This document shows positions 1-9,397 of a DNA stretch of 25,651 bases, in pieces (position 1 is the stretch's first letter; every line of letters starts with the position of its first letter). The stretch is taken from assembly GCA_016256075.1 (NCBI GenBank), contig SDVU01000029.1, positions 1 to 25,651 of the forward strand. Direction: 5' to 3'. The DNA comes from Dictyocoela muelleri. Its lineage: Eukaryota; Microsporidia. Position numbers and translations under genes: made by a program. The notes beneath the pieces are model-generated. The model worked only from the letters and a program-made list of their open reading frames with translations. It was not told the DNA's origin and searched no databases.

Positions 1-86
1 TCACAAAAATCCGGTTTTTCTTTAAAAATGCAAAAAAATCCGAAAAATCCGGTTTTTCAAAAATCAGGCTTTTCACCGAGCCCTAA
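1..86 (-). mobile_element. hAT-like transposon terminus with subterminal repeats
   Basis: Read on the minus strand, this stretch begins TAGGGCTCGGTGAAAAGCC and then repeats the block AAAACCGGATTTTT about three times, some copies partial. Ends of the CAGGGCTCGG type with iterated CCGG-centred subterminal repeats are typical of hAT transposons in fungi. Only one end lies in the window; the body would be to the left, outside it. No transposase is visible, so the family call rests on the end alone. Confidence 0.4.
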
Positions 87-129
87 TTATAACAAATAGC
101 CATGTAAATTAAATTTGTTTATTTTTTTA

Positions 130-310
130 AGAATGAACCTTATAAAAATTACACTTAACCCATTTCTTATATAAATATCATAATAACAATTTACTTTAAC
201 CCTGAACTTATAAAAATCATCCTAAGGCCAAATTTAAATAGATACTTCTAACCATAACCTTATAAAAATTCCTCCTATCCTTATAACCCTGTAAATTATA
301 ACACGTTTCT
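130..310. repeat. Degenerate minisatellite (CCTTATAAAAATT-type)
   Basis: Loose copies of an AACCYTATAAAAATT motif recur every 30-60 bases, with all C residues on the plus strand. The same strand-skewed motif builds the arms of the foldback elements near 10.7-11.1 kb and 23.0-23.4 kb, so this may be a lone arm of that family. I see no coding potential. Confidence 0.4.
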
Positions 311-769
311 TACAGTTATGAAGATAAAACACACACTAGGTAGTAAACCCACCAAACCCCTTCTTTTTATTCATTATAATTAATTAGATATTTTTACCTC
401 ACCCCCAATCTTCACGGGTGGAATTGTGGAGGGCTTGTCTGAAATATATCGATATAATTAATTTTTAGAAATTATCTCCTTTTCCTAAACATAATGGTAG
501 TTTTTTTATCTGAAAGAAATTTATCTTTGATCTTAAAATATCAAAACCCTAATTAAAGTGCAAACAACATATATGTTTTATATAAATACACCCAAATTTT
601 TATTAGATTATTCAAAGAAATTAATATAGTTTTCTCAGAGATGGTTAAAATATTTATAAATATTCTAATTAATAAAAAATTATTGAAAAGTTGCGTGGAT
701 TCTCAAAATGTCGTTTCTCAAAATGCCGTTTTTTTAAAAAAAGACATCCAATAAAAAATAAAATTAAAT

Positions 770-1065
770 CGCTAAATATCCAGTTTAATTCCACCCTGTA
801 ATTTCACAAGCAGCTCTTCTAAAGAAAATAAACCCGAATCAAAAATATCAAAGCCTTCCAATTTTTTATTTTCTAAATATTCATTTTTCATTCTTTCTAA
901 ATTTCACCAGCAATCAAGCTTTTGGGTACAATTTCATTAAAAATTTGAATTTTTTTTAAAGTATTTAATATTTCACTAAATAGTTGAGCAAACAATAATC
1001 ATTATCATTTACACCAGTGCACTTATATCGGAAATAAAATCATCAATTATGGGCAATTTAATTCT
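770..1065 (-). pseudogene. Broken coding remnant, family not recognised
   Basis: The minus strand shows short stretches of protein-like composition (hydrophobic-acidic amphipathic segments) that are unlike the K/N/I/F/stop noise of the surrounding intergenic DNA. The last open piece begins with ATG near 891 and codes for about 39 residues, including the segment FDIFDSGLFSLEELL, before a stop at 772. The remnant is interrupted a few times. I cannot assign a family: a host pseudogene or a decayed element gene are both possible. The other DNA between about 310 and 2387 shows nothing gene-like apart from the repeats listed. Confidence 0.25.
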
Positions 1066-1209
1066 ATTTTTGTCTATTTATCCATAAAAAATTAATCATT
1101 ATGGGGTATGTTTTTTTCTGAAAAATGAACATTTTGAGACATAACCAAAAAGTTGGTAATCGAACATGATGATTATTCACTCCTTATGTTGAGGATAATA
1201 TCACCTGTA

Positions 1210-1318
1210 AAATAAATTACATAAATATTATTTGAAATAAGCGTTAAATCGCGAGTTATATTTAGTTATAATGATAATAACTTGTGGTTTTCGTGTATTT
1301 CAAATAAAATTAATGTTT
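1210..1318. repeat. Imperfect foldback resembling the A-family core
   Basis: Two arms of roughly 45 bases pair around 1262-1270; one arm contains TATTTGAAATAAGCG and the other its approximate complement. The left arm also reads AAATAAGCGTTAAATCGCGA, close to AAATAAGTGTAAGATCGCGA in the A2 element near 16.6 kb. This suggests a worn A-family copy. I could not find its terminal repeats with confidence. Confidence 0.35.
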
Positions 1319-1591
1319 TACTCTTCAGATTTCGATTTGGTACTGGTTCATTTTGATAAAACACATTTTTTGAAGATGTGAAGAGTTAAAATCAAATTGT
1401 AAAAAGAAATAATATTATATTTTAAAATGTACATTCCTTGGTGAAACTATTTTTTTCTCTGCTTTCATTAGAGTTTTTTCTACCAAAATGCACCTGTACC
1501 GAATATTTCCTCAAAAATAGGGATTATTAAAACATTGGATAACCAAAAAGTTCGTTAGAAATTCTAACTTTTTTCAAATTCTTTAAACTCT

Positions 1592-1750
1592 ACATATTTT
1601 TAATTATATAAATATTAAAATATATTTTTAATTATATAAATATTAAAACATATTTTTAATTATATAAATATTAAAACATATTTTTAATTATATAAATATT
1701 AAAATATATTTTTAATTATATAAATATTAAAACATATTTTTAATTATATT
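1592..1750. repeat. 28-bp tandem repeat, about 5.7 copies
   Basis: The unit ACATATTTTTAATTATATAA plus AATATTAA repeats with almost no divergence; the copies differ mainly at one C/T position (aacata versus aatata). High copy identity suggests recent expansion. It lies in gene-free DNA about 640 bases upstream of the large membrane-anchored gene. Confidence 0.85.
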
Positions 1751-2379
1751 TTTTTGATCAAAGGAATATTTTTATAATTATATCTTAAAAGACTTTATAG
1801 AGAGATAAAAGTATATTAATTTCTCGCATTTTTATTGTAAATAACAATTTAAATATAATCGAAGACAAAATTAATATTTTACAACAATATCATACCTATT
1901 TCAGAATTATCTAGACATGTTTTATAAGGCTATTGCCAGATGCAGCAAAAAAAGAAAAACTTAAAGATTTATAAATGATGTATTTATTAAAATTCGAACT
2001 GTTTATGGTTTTACTAACCAGTAATACTTTCCATAATCTTTAAACAAATCATCTAACACCATTCACTCTTAAACATAACCATAAATTATAGACACATACG
2101 AATCATCGTATCTCATTATAACTGATCAATCACATATTCCTGGTTATCTAGTCCTGACATCCAACAATAGATATAAATAATATTAAATATGCTTTTATTT
2201 TTTTAACCTTATTTTTAACTTTATTTAACTATTTTTAACTTAATTTTTAGCTTTATTTTAAAAATGTTAATTTATCGTAAACATTTATTAAAATTCAAAA
2301 ATTTTAAAAAGGGGATAATCAATTTACCCTATTAGGAAATCGGTTAAAAATTAAAATATAAATAAAAAAATTAAAAACA

Positions 2380-2387
2380 CCCCCAAC
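2380..2387 (+). promoter_or_regulatory. C-run start signal (CCCCCAAC-ATG)
   Basis: Five C residues end three bases before the ATG, in a region otherwise made of A and T. Microsporidian genes are known for a CCC-like motif just upstream of the start codon, thought to help position transcription or translation starts. It supports the ATG at 2388 as the true start. A TATAAATAAAAA stretch lies about 25 bases upstream. Confidence 0.55.
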
Positions 2388-5300
2388 ATGACAAATTTAG
2401 AAATTATAATGATGACGTTCAATTTATATTTTAATATTCGCTACATTACAAGTACGAGTATTGATCATACTAAAAGTGAATGGAATAGAATAATGATCGA
2501 TGATGCTTTCGGTTTTTTACCAACCAATGAAGAATCAATTAAAAATAAATACGTCAATATTCTAGAAGCTTCTGTTAAAAATCTCATGATTCCATATAAA
2601 AAGAAATTAGCACGACAATTAGCGATGGTTACTTATGTTTTCGATATCGATAGACAAAAAAAGAATGAAAATTTGAAATTACAACAAGATTTAACTCTAA
2701 TTGATAAGAAAATTGAACATTGTGATAATCAAAATTGTGATGATAATCCTTACCATTTAGAAGGAGATGATTCAAACGTCTTAGACGAAAATAATCTAGA
2801 ACGTTTAAATTTTAATGATACAGAATATTTCGATGAATTGAGTAAAAAATTGTCCGAATTTATAAATCATAAATATTGTCCATTTTTCGAAAACCCAAAA
2901 AATTATTTCAACCTCTACATGACTGCATTTTTAGAAATGATGAATAAAAAATTTAACAAGGAATTTACATCTGAGGAAAAATTAAAACTTGAAAATTCAA
3001 GTTCAATTTGGTTTTCTGATATTTGCTATGATCTTGAAGATATTGAATTTGTTGCTCGACTTCTTTCACAATCTGATGAATTATCACTTTTTATAATTTT
3101 ATCAGGTACTTATGAAAAAATATTAAACAACCAGAAGGTTAAAATTTCTGATTTAAAACTAAATCAATATGATATTTATGAATTTCTTAATGAGGATTTA
3201 AGATCAAGGAACCCGTCTTTTGCTAAAAATATACTTCCGATATCATTGAATGAAAATTTTTCTACCTTAGAAGGCGAAACAACCTATTTTTCTGCTCAAA
3301 ATTACTCATTTGATTCTGAAATAGAAACTTATACTCGCTTAAGCATGGCTCAAACGGTTATAGATGATTCGATAAACTCAACATCGATTGAATCACAATC
3401 TGAAAATTTAACAAACGATGAATCACAACCTGAAAATCTAACGTCAATTATAATAGAACCTGAAGATGAAAATCTAACATCGATTGAATCACAATCTGAA
3501 AATTTAACAAACGATGAATCACAACTTGAAAATCTAACATCAATTATAATAGAACCTGAAAATAAAAAAAATCTAGAAATAAAATGTGAACCTTATTTTA
3601 GTTCTAAACAAAATAAACCTAAAATAAAAAAAAATCTAGTCAAGAATTTGGTGTCAAAGTTTGAAGAAAAATTAATACAACAAGTATCAAAAACAATTTC
3701 AAGAATTGATAATGAGGAAACTAATGATAGTAAAAACATTCCAAATATGGAAGAAAAGGATATAACCGATAGGTTTCCACTAATTCATAATAATAATTTA
3801 ATAAAATCATCAACTCCAATTCTCAGGTTTAAAAAAGATAATAAAAATGGATCATTACAAAACATACTTCCTAAGATTGAGTCTTCAAAGGATGGGAATA
3901 AACATTTTAACAGTCCTTTTGAAAATTCTTTAATAAATTATAATCCTGACGGAATAAAAAAACAAACTGAAAATAGTTTTTGTTCAGAAAAATTTGAATC
4001 TGATGGTTTTACGTATATTTCCAATTCTTTGGTTAAAAAATCACCACCACCTTCTTCTGTATATTACAAAAAAGGAGAAGAAGATTCAGAGACATTCAAT
4101 AAATTACCTAATGTTTCTAAAAAGTTGAAATTTTCTGAAGAACTTAAACAAATTTTTGATACTACAAATAATAAACCTGAAAAAATTTTAATAGATGAAG
4201 GTATAGAAAGCAATAGACAAATCATTCATTTGCCAAGAAGTATATTGAAATCATCAACTCCTATTTCGGGAATCACATCTGAAAATAGAATTGATCCGGA
4301 AAGATATTTTAAATCTTTAAGAAACAAAACGAAGGGGTGCAGCAAAACAATAGCATTCATAAACACTGAGGAAGGAATTATATTGAAGGAAGAAATAATA
4401 TTCAAAATTCAAAATGATAATAACACAGAAGATAAAATTAAAGTACTTAATAGTATTCCTGATGAAAAAGAGAATATCTCCGAGGGAAAGTATGATATCT
4501 CCGAGGAAAGGACTAATAAAACCGATGAAAAGAATGATATTCCCGAAGAAATGACGAATAAAACCGATGAAAAGGATTATATCTCCAATGAAATGGATGA
4601 TATCTCCAAGGAAATGAATTATATCTCCGATGAAAGAGATGATATCTCTAAGAAAAAAGTTGATATTTCCGAAGAAAAGGATGATAAAATTAATAAAACA
4701 CTTATAAATCATAACAAAGAAATTTCAGGTAAAAGAAATGAAAATATTTTAAAAAATTTATTTCTTAAAAAGTCAAATACTTCAAGAATCAAGATGTTCA
4801 ACTCTTTTTATGATTTCAAGGGAAATAAAAATCAGTTTATCTTTAAAGAAACAAAATATCTCTATTTCCCGATAAATGTTTGCCCTGAATTGAAAATTTA
4901 TTTTAATCAGTTAAAAAAAGTATTTCTAACTAAAGAAGAAGGTAGATATCTCGAAGAAAATATCAATAAATTATTCAGCCTTAAAGGTCAAGATTTAGAA
5001 TTCTGTTCATTATCGGAAATTCTTGATATAAAGAAAAGTTCAAATGCCCTTTTAAATCATGTTGACCAAAGTTTTGAAGAAGACAAATCATCAGAATTTA
5101 TTTCAACCAACAGCGATGAAACGTTTAAAAATACCAACAAAACCAACTTAAAATTGATAGGAAGTTATTTTTCTCAGATTGAGAGCCTAGAAAATAGATC
5201 AGGAGTTATTTTAAATTTTAATCAAATAAAAAATACTGATTCAATGAACTCTGTCCCAGTTGTTAATTCAGGAGATAATGACCATTTAAATTCTACTCGA

Positions 5301-6530
5301 CGGGACAACCTTAATTCATTACCCATCAATGAAGACAATATTAATACCCAAATTAGCCCAATTAAATCACCTGATGAAGATTTGTTGCAGAACTCACGAA
5401 AAGAAGAAGAAATAATAAAAAAAGATACCGAGGAAACAAAGTATAACTTAGACAAAAATTTAAAAGAGTTAAACTCGAGAGATTTTTTGGAAAATAACAA
5501 GTCTAATGTCTGTATAGGAAATAATACAGTAGATTCTAATTCTCGTGAAATAATTTATAATCATATTGTCTTACCTGAAATAAAACAAGATGAACAAATA
5601 GAAGAGAAAAAAACTGAAATTTTACACATTAACAAAGAAAATACTTTGGAAGGTGTTGAAAATATTAATTATAATTCCGATTTGGAAGATCCTGCTTTGG
5701 GAGATCCCGATTTAAGAGATTCTGATTTAAGAGATCCCGATTTAAGAGATTCTGATTTAAGAGATTCTGATTTAAGAGATCCCGATTTAAGAGATCCTGA
5801 TTTAAGAGATCCCGATTTAAGAGATTCTGATTTAAGAGATCCTGATTTAAGAGATTCTGATTTAAGAGATCCTGATTTAAGAGATTCTGATTTGGGAGTT
5901 CCTGATTTAAGAGTTCCTGATTTGGGAGTTCCTGATTTGGGAGATTCTGATTTAAGAGTTCCTGATTTAAGAGTTCCTGATTTGGGAGTTCCTGATTTAA
6001 GAGTTCCTGATTTAAGAGTTCCTGATTTGAGAGTTCCTGATTTAAGAGATCCTGATTTAAGAGATTCTGATTTAAGAGTTCACGATGAAGAAATGAGTTC
6101 AATAGATGAAGAAGATGAAATTATTTTAAATGATGATAATGAAGTGATAAGTATTAAATCTTCATATAAGAGCGAAACTAAGAAAGAAAGAATAAATAAA
6201 AATGATAATCATGATGTTAAAGAAACGAATCCTAAAATCAATTTGAGTAAAAAGGACAAACTTGGTACTAATAATAAATCAGATCAATATTTTGATTATG
6301 AATTAAATTCAATGGAAGATAAAGAATCAAAGACATATGAAGTACCTGGAAAACAGTCTAATAATTATAAACCATCTGCATCAAACGATAAAAATTCTTT
6401 TTATAACCAAAAAGAAACGAATTCAAATGGAAATAACAAAACTCAAAGTAAAATTAATTTCTGGCTTTTAATTCCAATAGGAATAATTTGTTTGGCGTTA
6501 ATCGTAATTATTGTTCTTTCAGTTATTTAA
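2388..6530 (+). CDS. Large, mostly disordered, tail-anchored protein with 27 pentad repeats
   Basis: This 1380-residue intronless gene is not one I recognise. Residues 1-250 look folded and helical (for example segments around 155-248). From about 300 on, the chain is rich in N, K, E, S and D and is probably disordered. A 32-residue block is tandemly duplicated at about 334-392 (96-bp DNA repeat). Residues 690-767 hold short DISEE/DDISKEM-type repeats. Residues 1098-1232 are 27 pentads of the form D-L-(R/G)-(D/V)-(P/S). The last 23 residues (1358-1380) are a hydrophobic helix with no tail after it, the layout of a tail-anchored protein with its bulk in the cytosol. The D-I-D-R motif at 86-89 and residues 155-248 faintly recall TBC Rab-GAPs of the TBC1D20/Gyp8 type, which also end in a membrane anchor; this is a weak hint, not an assignment. 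The start is backed by the C-run just upstream. Confidence 0.85.
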   Translation: MTNLEIIMMTFNLYFNIRYITSTSIDHTKSEWNRIMIDDAFGFLPTNEESIKNKYVNILEASVKNLMIPYKKKLARQLAMVTYVFDIDRQKKNENLKLQQDLTLIDKKIEHCDNQNCDDNPYHLEGDDSNVLDENNLERLNFNDTEYFDELSKKLSEFINHKYCPFFENPKNYFNLYMTAFLEMMNKKFNKEFTSEEKLKLENSSSIWFSDICYDLEDIEFVARLLSQSDELSLFIILSGTYEKILNNQKVKISDLKLNQYDIYEFLNEDLRSRNPSFAKNILPISLNENFSTLEGETTYFSAQNYSFDSEIETYTRLSMAQTVIDDSINSTSIESQSENLTNDESQPENLTSIIIEPEDENLTSIESQSENLTNDESQLENLTSIIIEPENKKNLEIKCEPYFSSKQNKPKIKKNLVKNLVSKFEEKLIQQVSKTISRIDNEETNDSKNIPNMEEKDITDRFPLIHNNNLIKSSTPILRFKKDNKNGSLQNILPKIESSKDGNKHFNSPFENSLINYNPDGIKKQTENSFCSEKFESDGFTYISNSLVKKSPPPSSVYYKKGEEDSETFNKLPNVSKKLKFSEELKQIFDTTNNKPEKILIDEGIESNRQIIHLPRSILKSSTPISGITSENRIDPERYFKSLRNKTKGCSKTIAFINTEEGIILKEEIIFKIQNDNNTEDKIKVLNSIPDEKENISEGKYDISEERTNKTDEKNDIPEEMTNKTDEKDYISNEMDDISKEMNYISDERDDISKKKVDISEEKDDKINKTLINHNKEISGKRNENILKNLFLKKSNTSRIKMFNSFYDFKGNKNQFIFKETKYLYFPINVCPELKIYFNQLKKVFLTKEEGRYLEENINKLFSLKGQDLEFCSLSEILDIKKSSNALLNHVDQSFEEDKSSEFISTNSDETFKNTNKTNLKLIGSYFSQIESLENRSGVILNFNQIKNTDSMNSVPVVNSGDNDHLNSTRRDNLNSLPINEDNINTQISPIKSPDEDLLQNSRKEEEIIKKDTEETKYNLDKNLKELNSRDFLENNKSNVCIGNNTVDSNSREIIYNHIVLPEIKQDEQIEEKKTEILHINKENTLEGVENINYNSDLEDPALGDPDLRDSDLRDPDLRDSDLRDSDLRDPDLRDPDLRDPDLRDSDLRDPDLRDSDLRDPDLRDSDLGVPDLRVPDLGVPDLGDSDLRVPDLRVPDLGVPDLRVPDLRVPDLRVPDLRDPDLRDSDLRVHDEEMSSIDEEDEIILNDDNEVISIKSSYKSETKKERINKNDNHDVKETNPKINLSKKDKLGTNNKSDQYFDYELNSMEDKESKTYEVPGKQSNNYKPSASNDKNSFYNQKETNSNGNNKTQSKINFWLLIPIGIICLALIVIIVLSVI
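3387..3562 (+). repeat. 96-bp in-frame tandem duplication
   Basis: The block starting ATTGAATCACAATCTGAAAA at 3387 recurs at 3483 with only a few base changes. It keeps the reading frame and adds a second 32-residue S/E/N-rich segment to the large anchored protein. The near-identity points to a recent duplication. Confidence 0.9.
5679..6083 (+). repeat. 15-bp coding minisatellite, 27 units
   Basis: The unit GATTTAAGAGATYCY encodes D-L-R-D-(P/S). Units 3-14 and 25-26 are mostly of the -RD- type; units 15-24 are mostly of the -(R/G)V- type, so variants are clustered, as expected from unequal exchange or slippage. The register superficially resembles the pentapeptide-repeat family (A-(D/N)-L-x-x). 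However, the near-identical DNA units and frequent proline fit a slippage-grown tract better than a folded beta-helix. Confidence 0.95.
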
Positions 6531-6907
6531 TTTGAATTTAACTTGATTAAAGTTTATTATAAAAGAAAGATTCCGAAAAAAAAATATTTTATTACAGTTC
6601 AAAATTTAACGAATCGATTAAAAAAATTTATTTATTTAACTTTTTCTTCTCTCTTTGTTTATTATTTTTTCAATCCTTTTTTTAATTATAACGATTTTAA
6701 TATAAAAAACTACTTTCTCATTTTTCTTACCTAATTAGGAAATTTTACACGTTTTAATTCAAAAAAAAACAATATTTGAAAAATTTATTTTTTTCATCAA
6801 TTAAAAAAATATAAAATATTTTTGAATTATAAAAATTGAAATTTATAGACGAATTTAAATCCCCTACTCAACAAAAACTAGATTTACCTTAAATATATCA
6901 ATATCTA

Positions 6908-7180
6908 GCAAAAATAAAGGAACTCTTCTAATTTGATAGAGTACGAAAAAGGAAAATAAAAAAAATTATAAAAAACTTTAGAAAAAAGATATGTATTTTT
7001 TAAGGGAGAAATTTAGGATATGATTATATTTTACCAAAGGTTTACCAATCTCAACAAATATAATCATATCCTAAATTTATCCGTTAAAAAATACATATCT
7101 TTTTTCTAAAGTTTTTTATAATTTTTTTTATTTTCCTTTTTCGTACTCTACCAAATTAGAAGAGTTCCTTTATTTTTTGA
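6908..7180. repeat. 270-bp near-perfect palindrome (foldback element D)
   Basis: The left arm (about 6908-7031) and right arm (about 7056-7178) are reverse complements over about 120 bases with very few mismatches, separated by a loop of about 24 bases. The outer ends read GCAAAAATAAAGGAACTC and its complement. The low divergence makes it the youngest-looking foldback in the window. It carries no coding sequence and lies in the 1.4-kb gap between the large anchored protein gene and NDC80. It may be a MITE or an inverted duplication. Flanking 6531-6907 and 7181-7480 show nothing else I can name. Confidence 0.9.
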
Positions 7181-7483
7181 TTGAAATGTCGGAACTAAGC
7201 CCGCTGAATCAAATTGCGGCTCAGCGATTTCTATTTGTAAATCGGTAGTTATAAAGGATTTATACCAAAATAAATATACCAATTAGATATCTAAAGATTT
7301 TAGTTATTATAATTTTTTTATATTTTTAGTTTAAATAAACATATAAGGTTTATTGTATGTCTTTATAAAAATTCTAAAATAAAAAGACTTTGAAAAGAAC
7401 CTAATTTCAAAAATAATTAAAAATCGTTCTTTTAAAAAACAAGGATAAAAAAATCTTGAAATATTTTCATTTTTTAAATGTAC

Positions 7484-7828
7484 TTCAAAAATAAGCTTTT
7501 TAAAATTAATTTAAGCTTTTTAATTAATTTAAACTTTCTAAAATTAAAGCCTTTTAAAATTAAAGCCTTTTAAAATTAAAGCCTTTAAAATTAAGCCTTT
7601 TAAAATTAAAGCCTTTTAAAATTAAAGCCTTTTAAAATTAAAGCCTTTTAAAATTAAAGCCTTTTAAAATTAAGCCTTTTAAAATTAAAGCCTTTTAATT
7701 AATTTAAGCCTTTTAAAATTAAAGCCTTTTAATTAATTTAAGCCTTTTAAAATTAAAGCTTTTTAAAATTAAAGCCTTTTAAAATTAAAGCCTTTAAAAC
7801 TAAGCTTTTAAAATTAAAGCCTTTTTAA
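7484..7828. repeat. 16-bp near-palindromic tandem array upstream of NDC80
   Basis: About 20 copies of AAAGCCTTTTAAAATT (variants lose a base or replace AAAATT by AATTAATTT) run in tandem. The unit is nearly its own reverse complement (GCTTTTAAAATTAAAGC), so the array can pair with itself in many registers. It ends about 80 bases before the NDC80 ATG and so occupies the likely promoter or 5' leader region. Confidence 0.9.
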
Positions 7829-7902
7829 AAAATCTATTTAAATCACTTTTATTTAACTGTTTACCTTCACTTAATAATCCTCACAAAAACAATCTAATAA
7901 GG

Positions 7903-7910
7903 ACCCCACA
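7903..7910 (+). promoter_or_regulatory. C-run start signal (ACCCCACA-ATG)
   Basis: Four C residues end four bases before the ATG of NDC80, in otherwise AT-rich DNA. This matches the start-proximal signal of the other three genes here and supports the chosen start. Confidence 0.55.
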
Positions 7911-9397
7911 ATGAGACGAGAAACTTTAAAACCTACAAGCTTAAAACGCCAATCAATTTTTATCCACGAACGAAGAGATCCACGAATCGTAAGAGACAAA
8001 GAATACCAAAATACGTGTCTTGAAAAATTGTGTACATTTCTTACTGATTACCAATACGACGGCAATTTCAACAACATAAATCCCCCAACAGTCAGAGACT
8101 TTCAAAACATGTTTAAGTTCATTATTTCCTTCTTGTTGCCTCAATATGAATATATGCGATTTGAAGAAGATGTTTGAATATATTACGACTTCTTAAGTAT
8201 CCATATGCATCGGAGATTAATAGAAGTCAACTGATAACTATTACACCGCATGTCTGGCCAGTAGTACTTAGTATGATGGTTTGGCTGGTCGATTTGCATA
8301 GGAAAGTGGAGAATTTTACTTGTGAAAATGAAAATTTAGATGAAATCTTTTATGAATACCTTTGTGAGGGGTATACGCGATTTATGGAAGGAAAGGAGGA
8401 TGATGCAGATAACTTTGAAGATAAAATTAAAAAATTTTACCAAGGCGAAAATAAAAAGATGGAAGAGATGAAGATTCATCTTGATAGGATTAACCAACGT
8501 GTTCAAGAATTGGAGAGTATTGATTTTCCTAATAACAAACAAAAACTTGTAGAAATGGAGGAAGATAAAAAATCAATCTTGTCGGCTGAAAACGGACTGG
8601 ATGAAAATATATCTAAATTGAAAGAGGCTGTATTGCGCTTAACTGACGAATACGAAAAAGCTGAAATGAACAACAGGGAATTGAAAGAAGAACAAGAGGA
8701 ATTGATTTATAAAATTCAGGAACAGCCGATAAACCCTAACGAAGTCAAAGAGATGAATTCTGAAAAGGTTGAGTTGTTGAAAGAAATCGAAGCCATAAAA
8801 CCCAAGAAAGAAGAAAAGTTTCAATTGTGCAAAAAAGTTGAACAAGAATTTGCTCGAGCCCACGATGAACTTGAGAATTTAAAATACGACCTGAGAAATC
8901 TTTACCCCATCGATGAAGAGTGTCCAAAAAAGATAATTGAGATACTTGAGGACGTACTGGTCAATAAAAAAATCGAACTTGGTAAATTGGCAGATTATAA
9001 ATCGGAGCTCGAAGAAAAAAGAGTGCAGGCAAATGAGGTACAGAAAGATCTCGAAAAACAACTCAAGCAAGTTCGTGACAAACTTTTCAGGACGGGAAAA
9101 ATTTATTTCGACAAAAAAGAATTATCCGAGATTGAACAGCGTAGGTGTAAAAAAGAAATGGAAAATCTTGAAAATGATTTATCCAAGTTGAATTTAGAAT
9201 CCGAAAATTCTCTTTTAATCAGCGAGCAAAGCCTGCAAAGAGCAAAAATAAATTTAGATAGACTTAACAACAGGATTGAAGTCGAAAAAGAAAGAATAAA
9301 TACTGAAATTTACAAGTTTTTCATGAACACGAGTGCAATGATTGAGAAAATCGAAGAATTAAACAAAATTATGATTGAGCTTACCAATGGGAATTAA
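7911..9397 (+). CDS. NDC80: Kinetochore protein NDC80/HEC1, with one frame change
   Basis: NDC80 is the microtubule-binding subunit of the four-protein Ndc80 complex that links kinetochores to spindle microtubules. The N-terminal calponin-homology domain shows the family landmarks: RDPR at residues 22-25, the cysteine/leucine helix CLEKLCTFL, the segment TVRDFQNMFKFI, then FEEDV and, in the next frame, LKYPYASEI and TPHVWPVVLSMMVWLVDL. The rest is a long coiled coil to the stop at 9395-9397. The two frames meet at about 8172-8177. Upstream, FEEDV runs into TGA; downstream, L-N-I-L-R-L-L-K-Y-P-Y continues in the -1 frame. This lines up gap-free with the human F-E-E-E-V-P-R-I-F-K-D-L-G-Y-P-F. 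One missing base explains it. Since both sides are long, open and conserved, a sequencing slip or a very recent lesion is likelier than an old pseudogene. The total is about 496 residues, shorter than human (642), and the basic N-tail is only about 20 residues. Confidence 0.92.

Noticed and set aside
395-810. An element bounded by GGGTGGAATT and AATTCCACCC
   Set aside because: Only about 10 bases match exactly, 360 bases apart, and the extension on either side is weak. This is too little to call an element.
4317-4712. 131-codon minus-strand frame rich in I, F and L that looks membrane-like
   Set aside because: It is the complement of the DISEE/DDISKEM repeat tract of the large gene. Antisense of D/E/K-rich codons gives I/F/L automatically.
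5679-6083. A folded pentapeptide-repeat (right-handed beta-helix) domain
   Set aside because: The period fits, but proline is frequent, the small residue normally preceding the central leucine pair is absent, and the DNA units are nearly identical. Slippage is the better explanation.
5665-6102. 145-codon open frame on the minus strand across the pentad repeats
   Set aside because: It is the antisense shadow of a 15-bp tandem repeat, which stays open in several frames. It has no C-run before its start and no sequence beyond the repeat.
6543-6734. 63-codon frame just after the large gene
   Set aside because: It starts with TTG, has only K/I/F/N/Y composition as expected from AT-rich noise, and no C-run precedes it.
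8160-8200. A short intron in NDC80 to explain the frame change
   Set aside because: There is no GT...AG pair or microsporidian-type branch motif here, and the protein alignment needs no residues removed.
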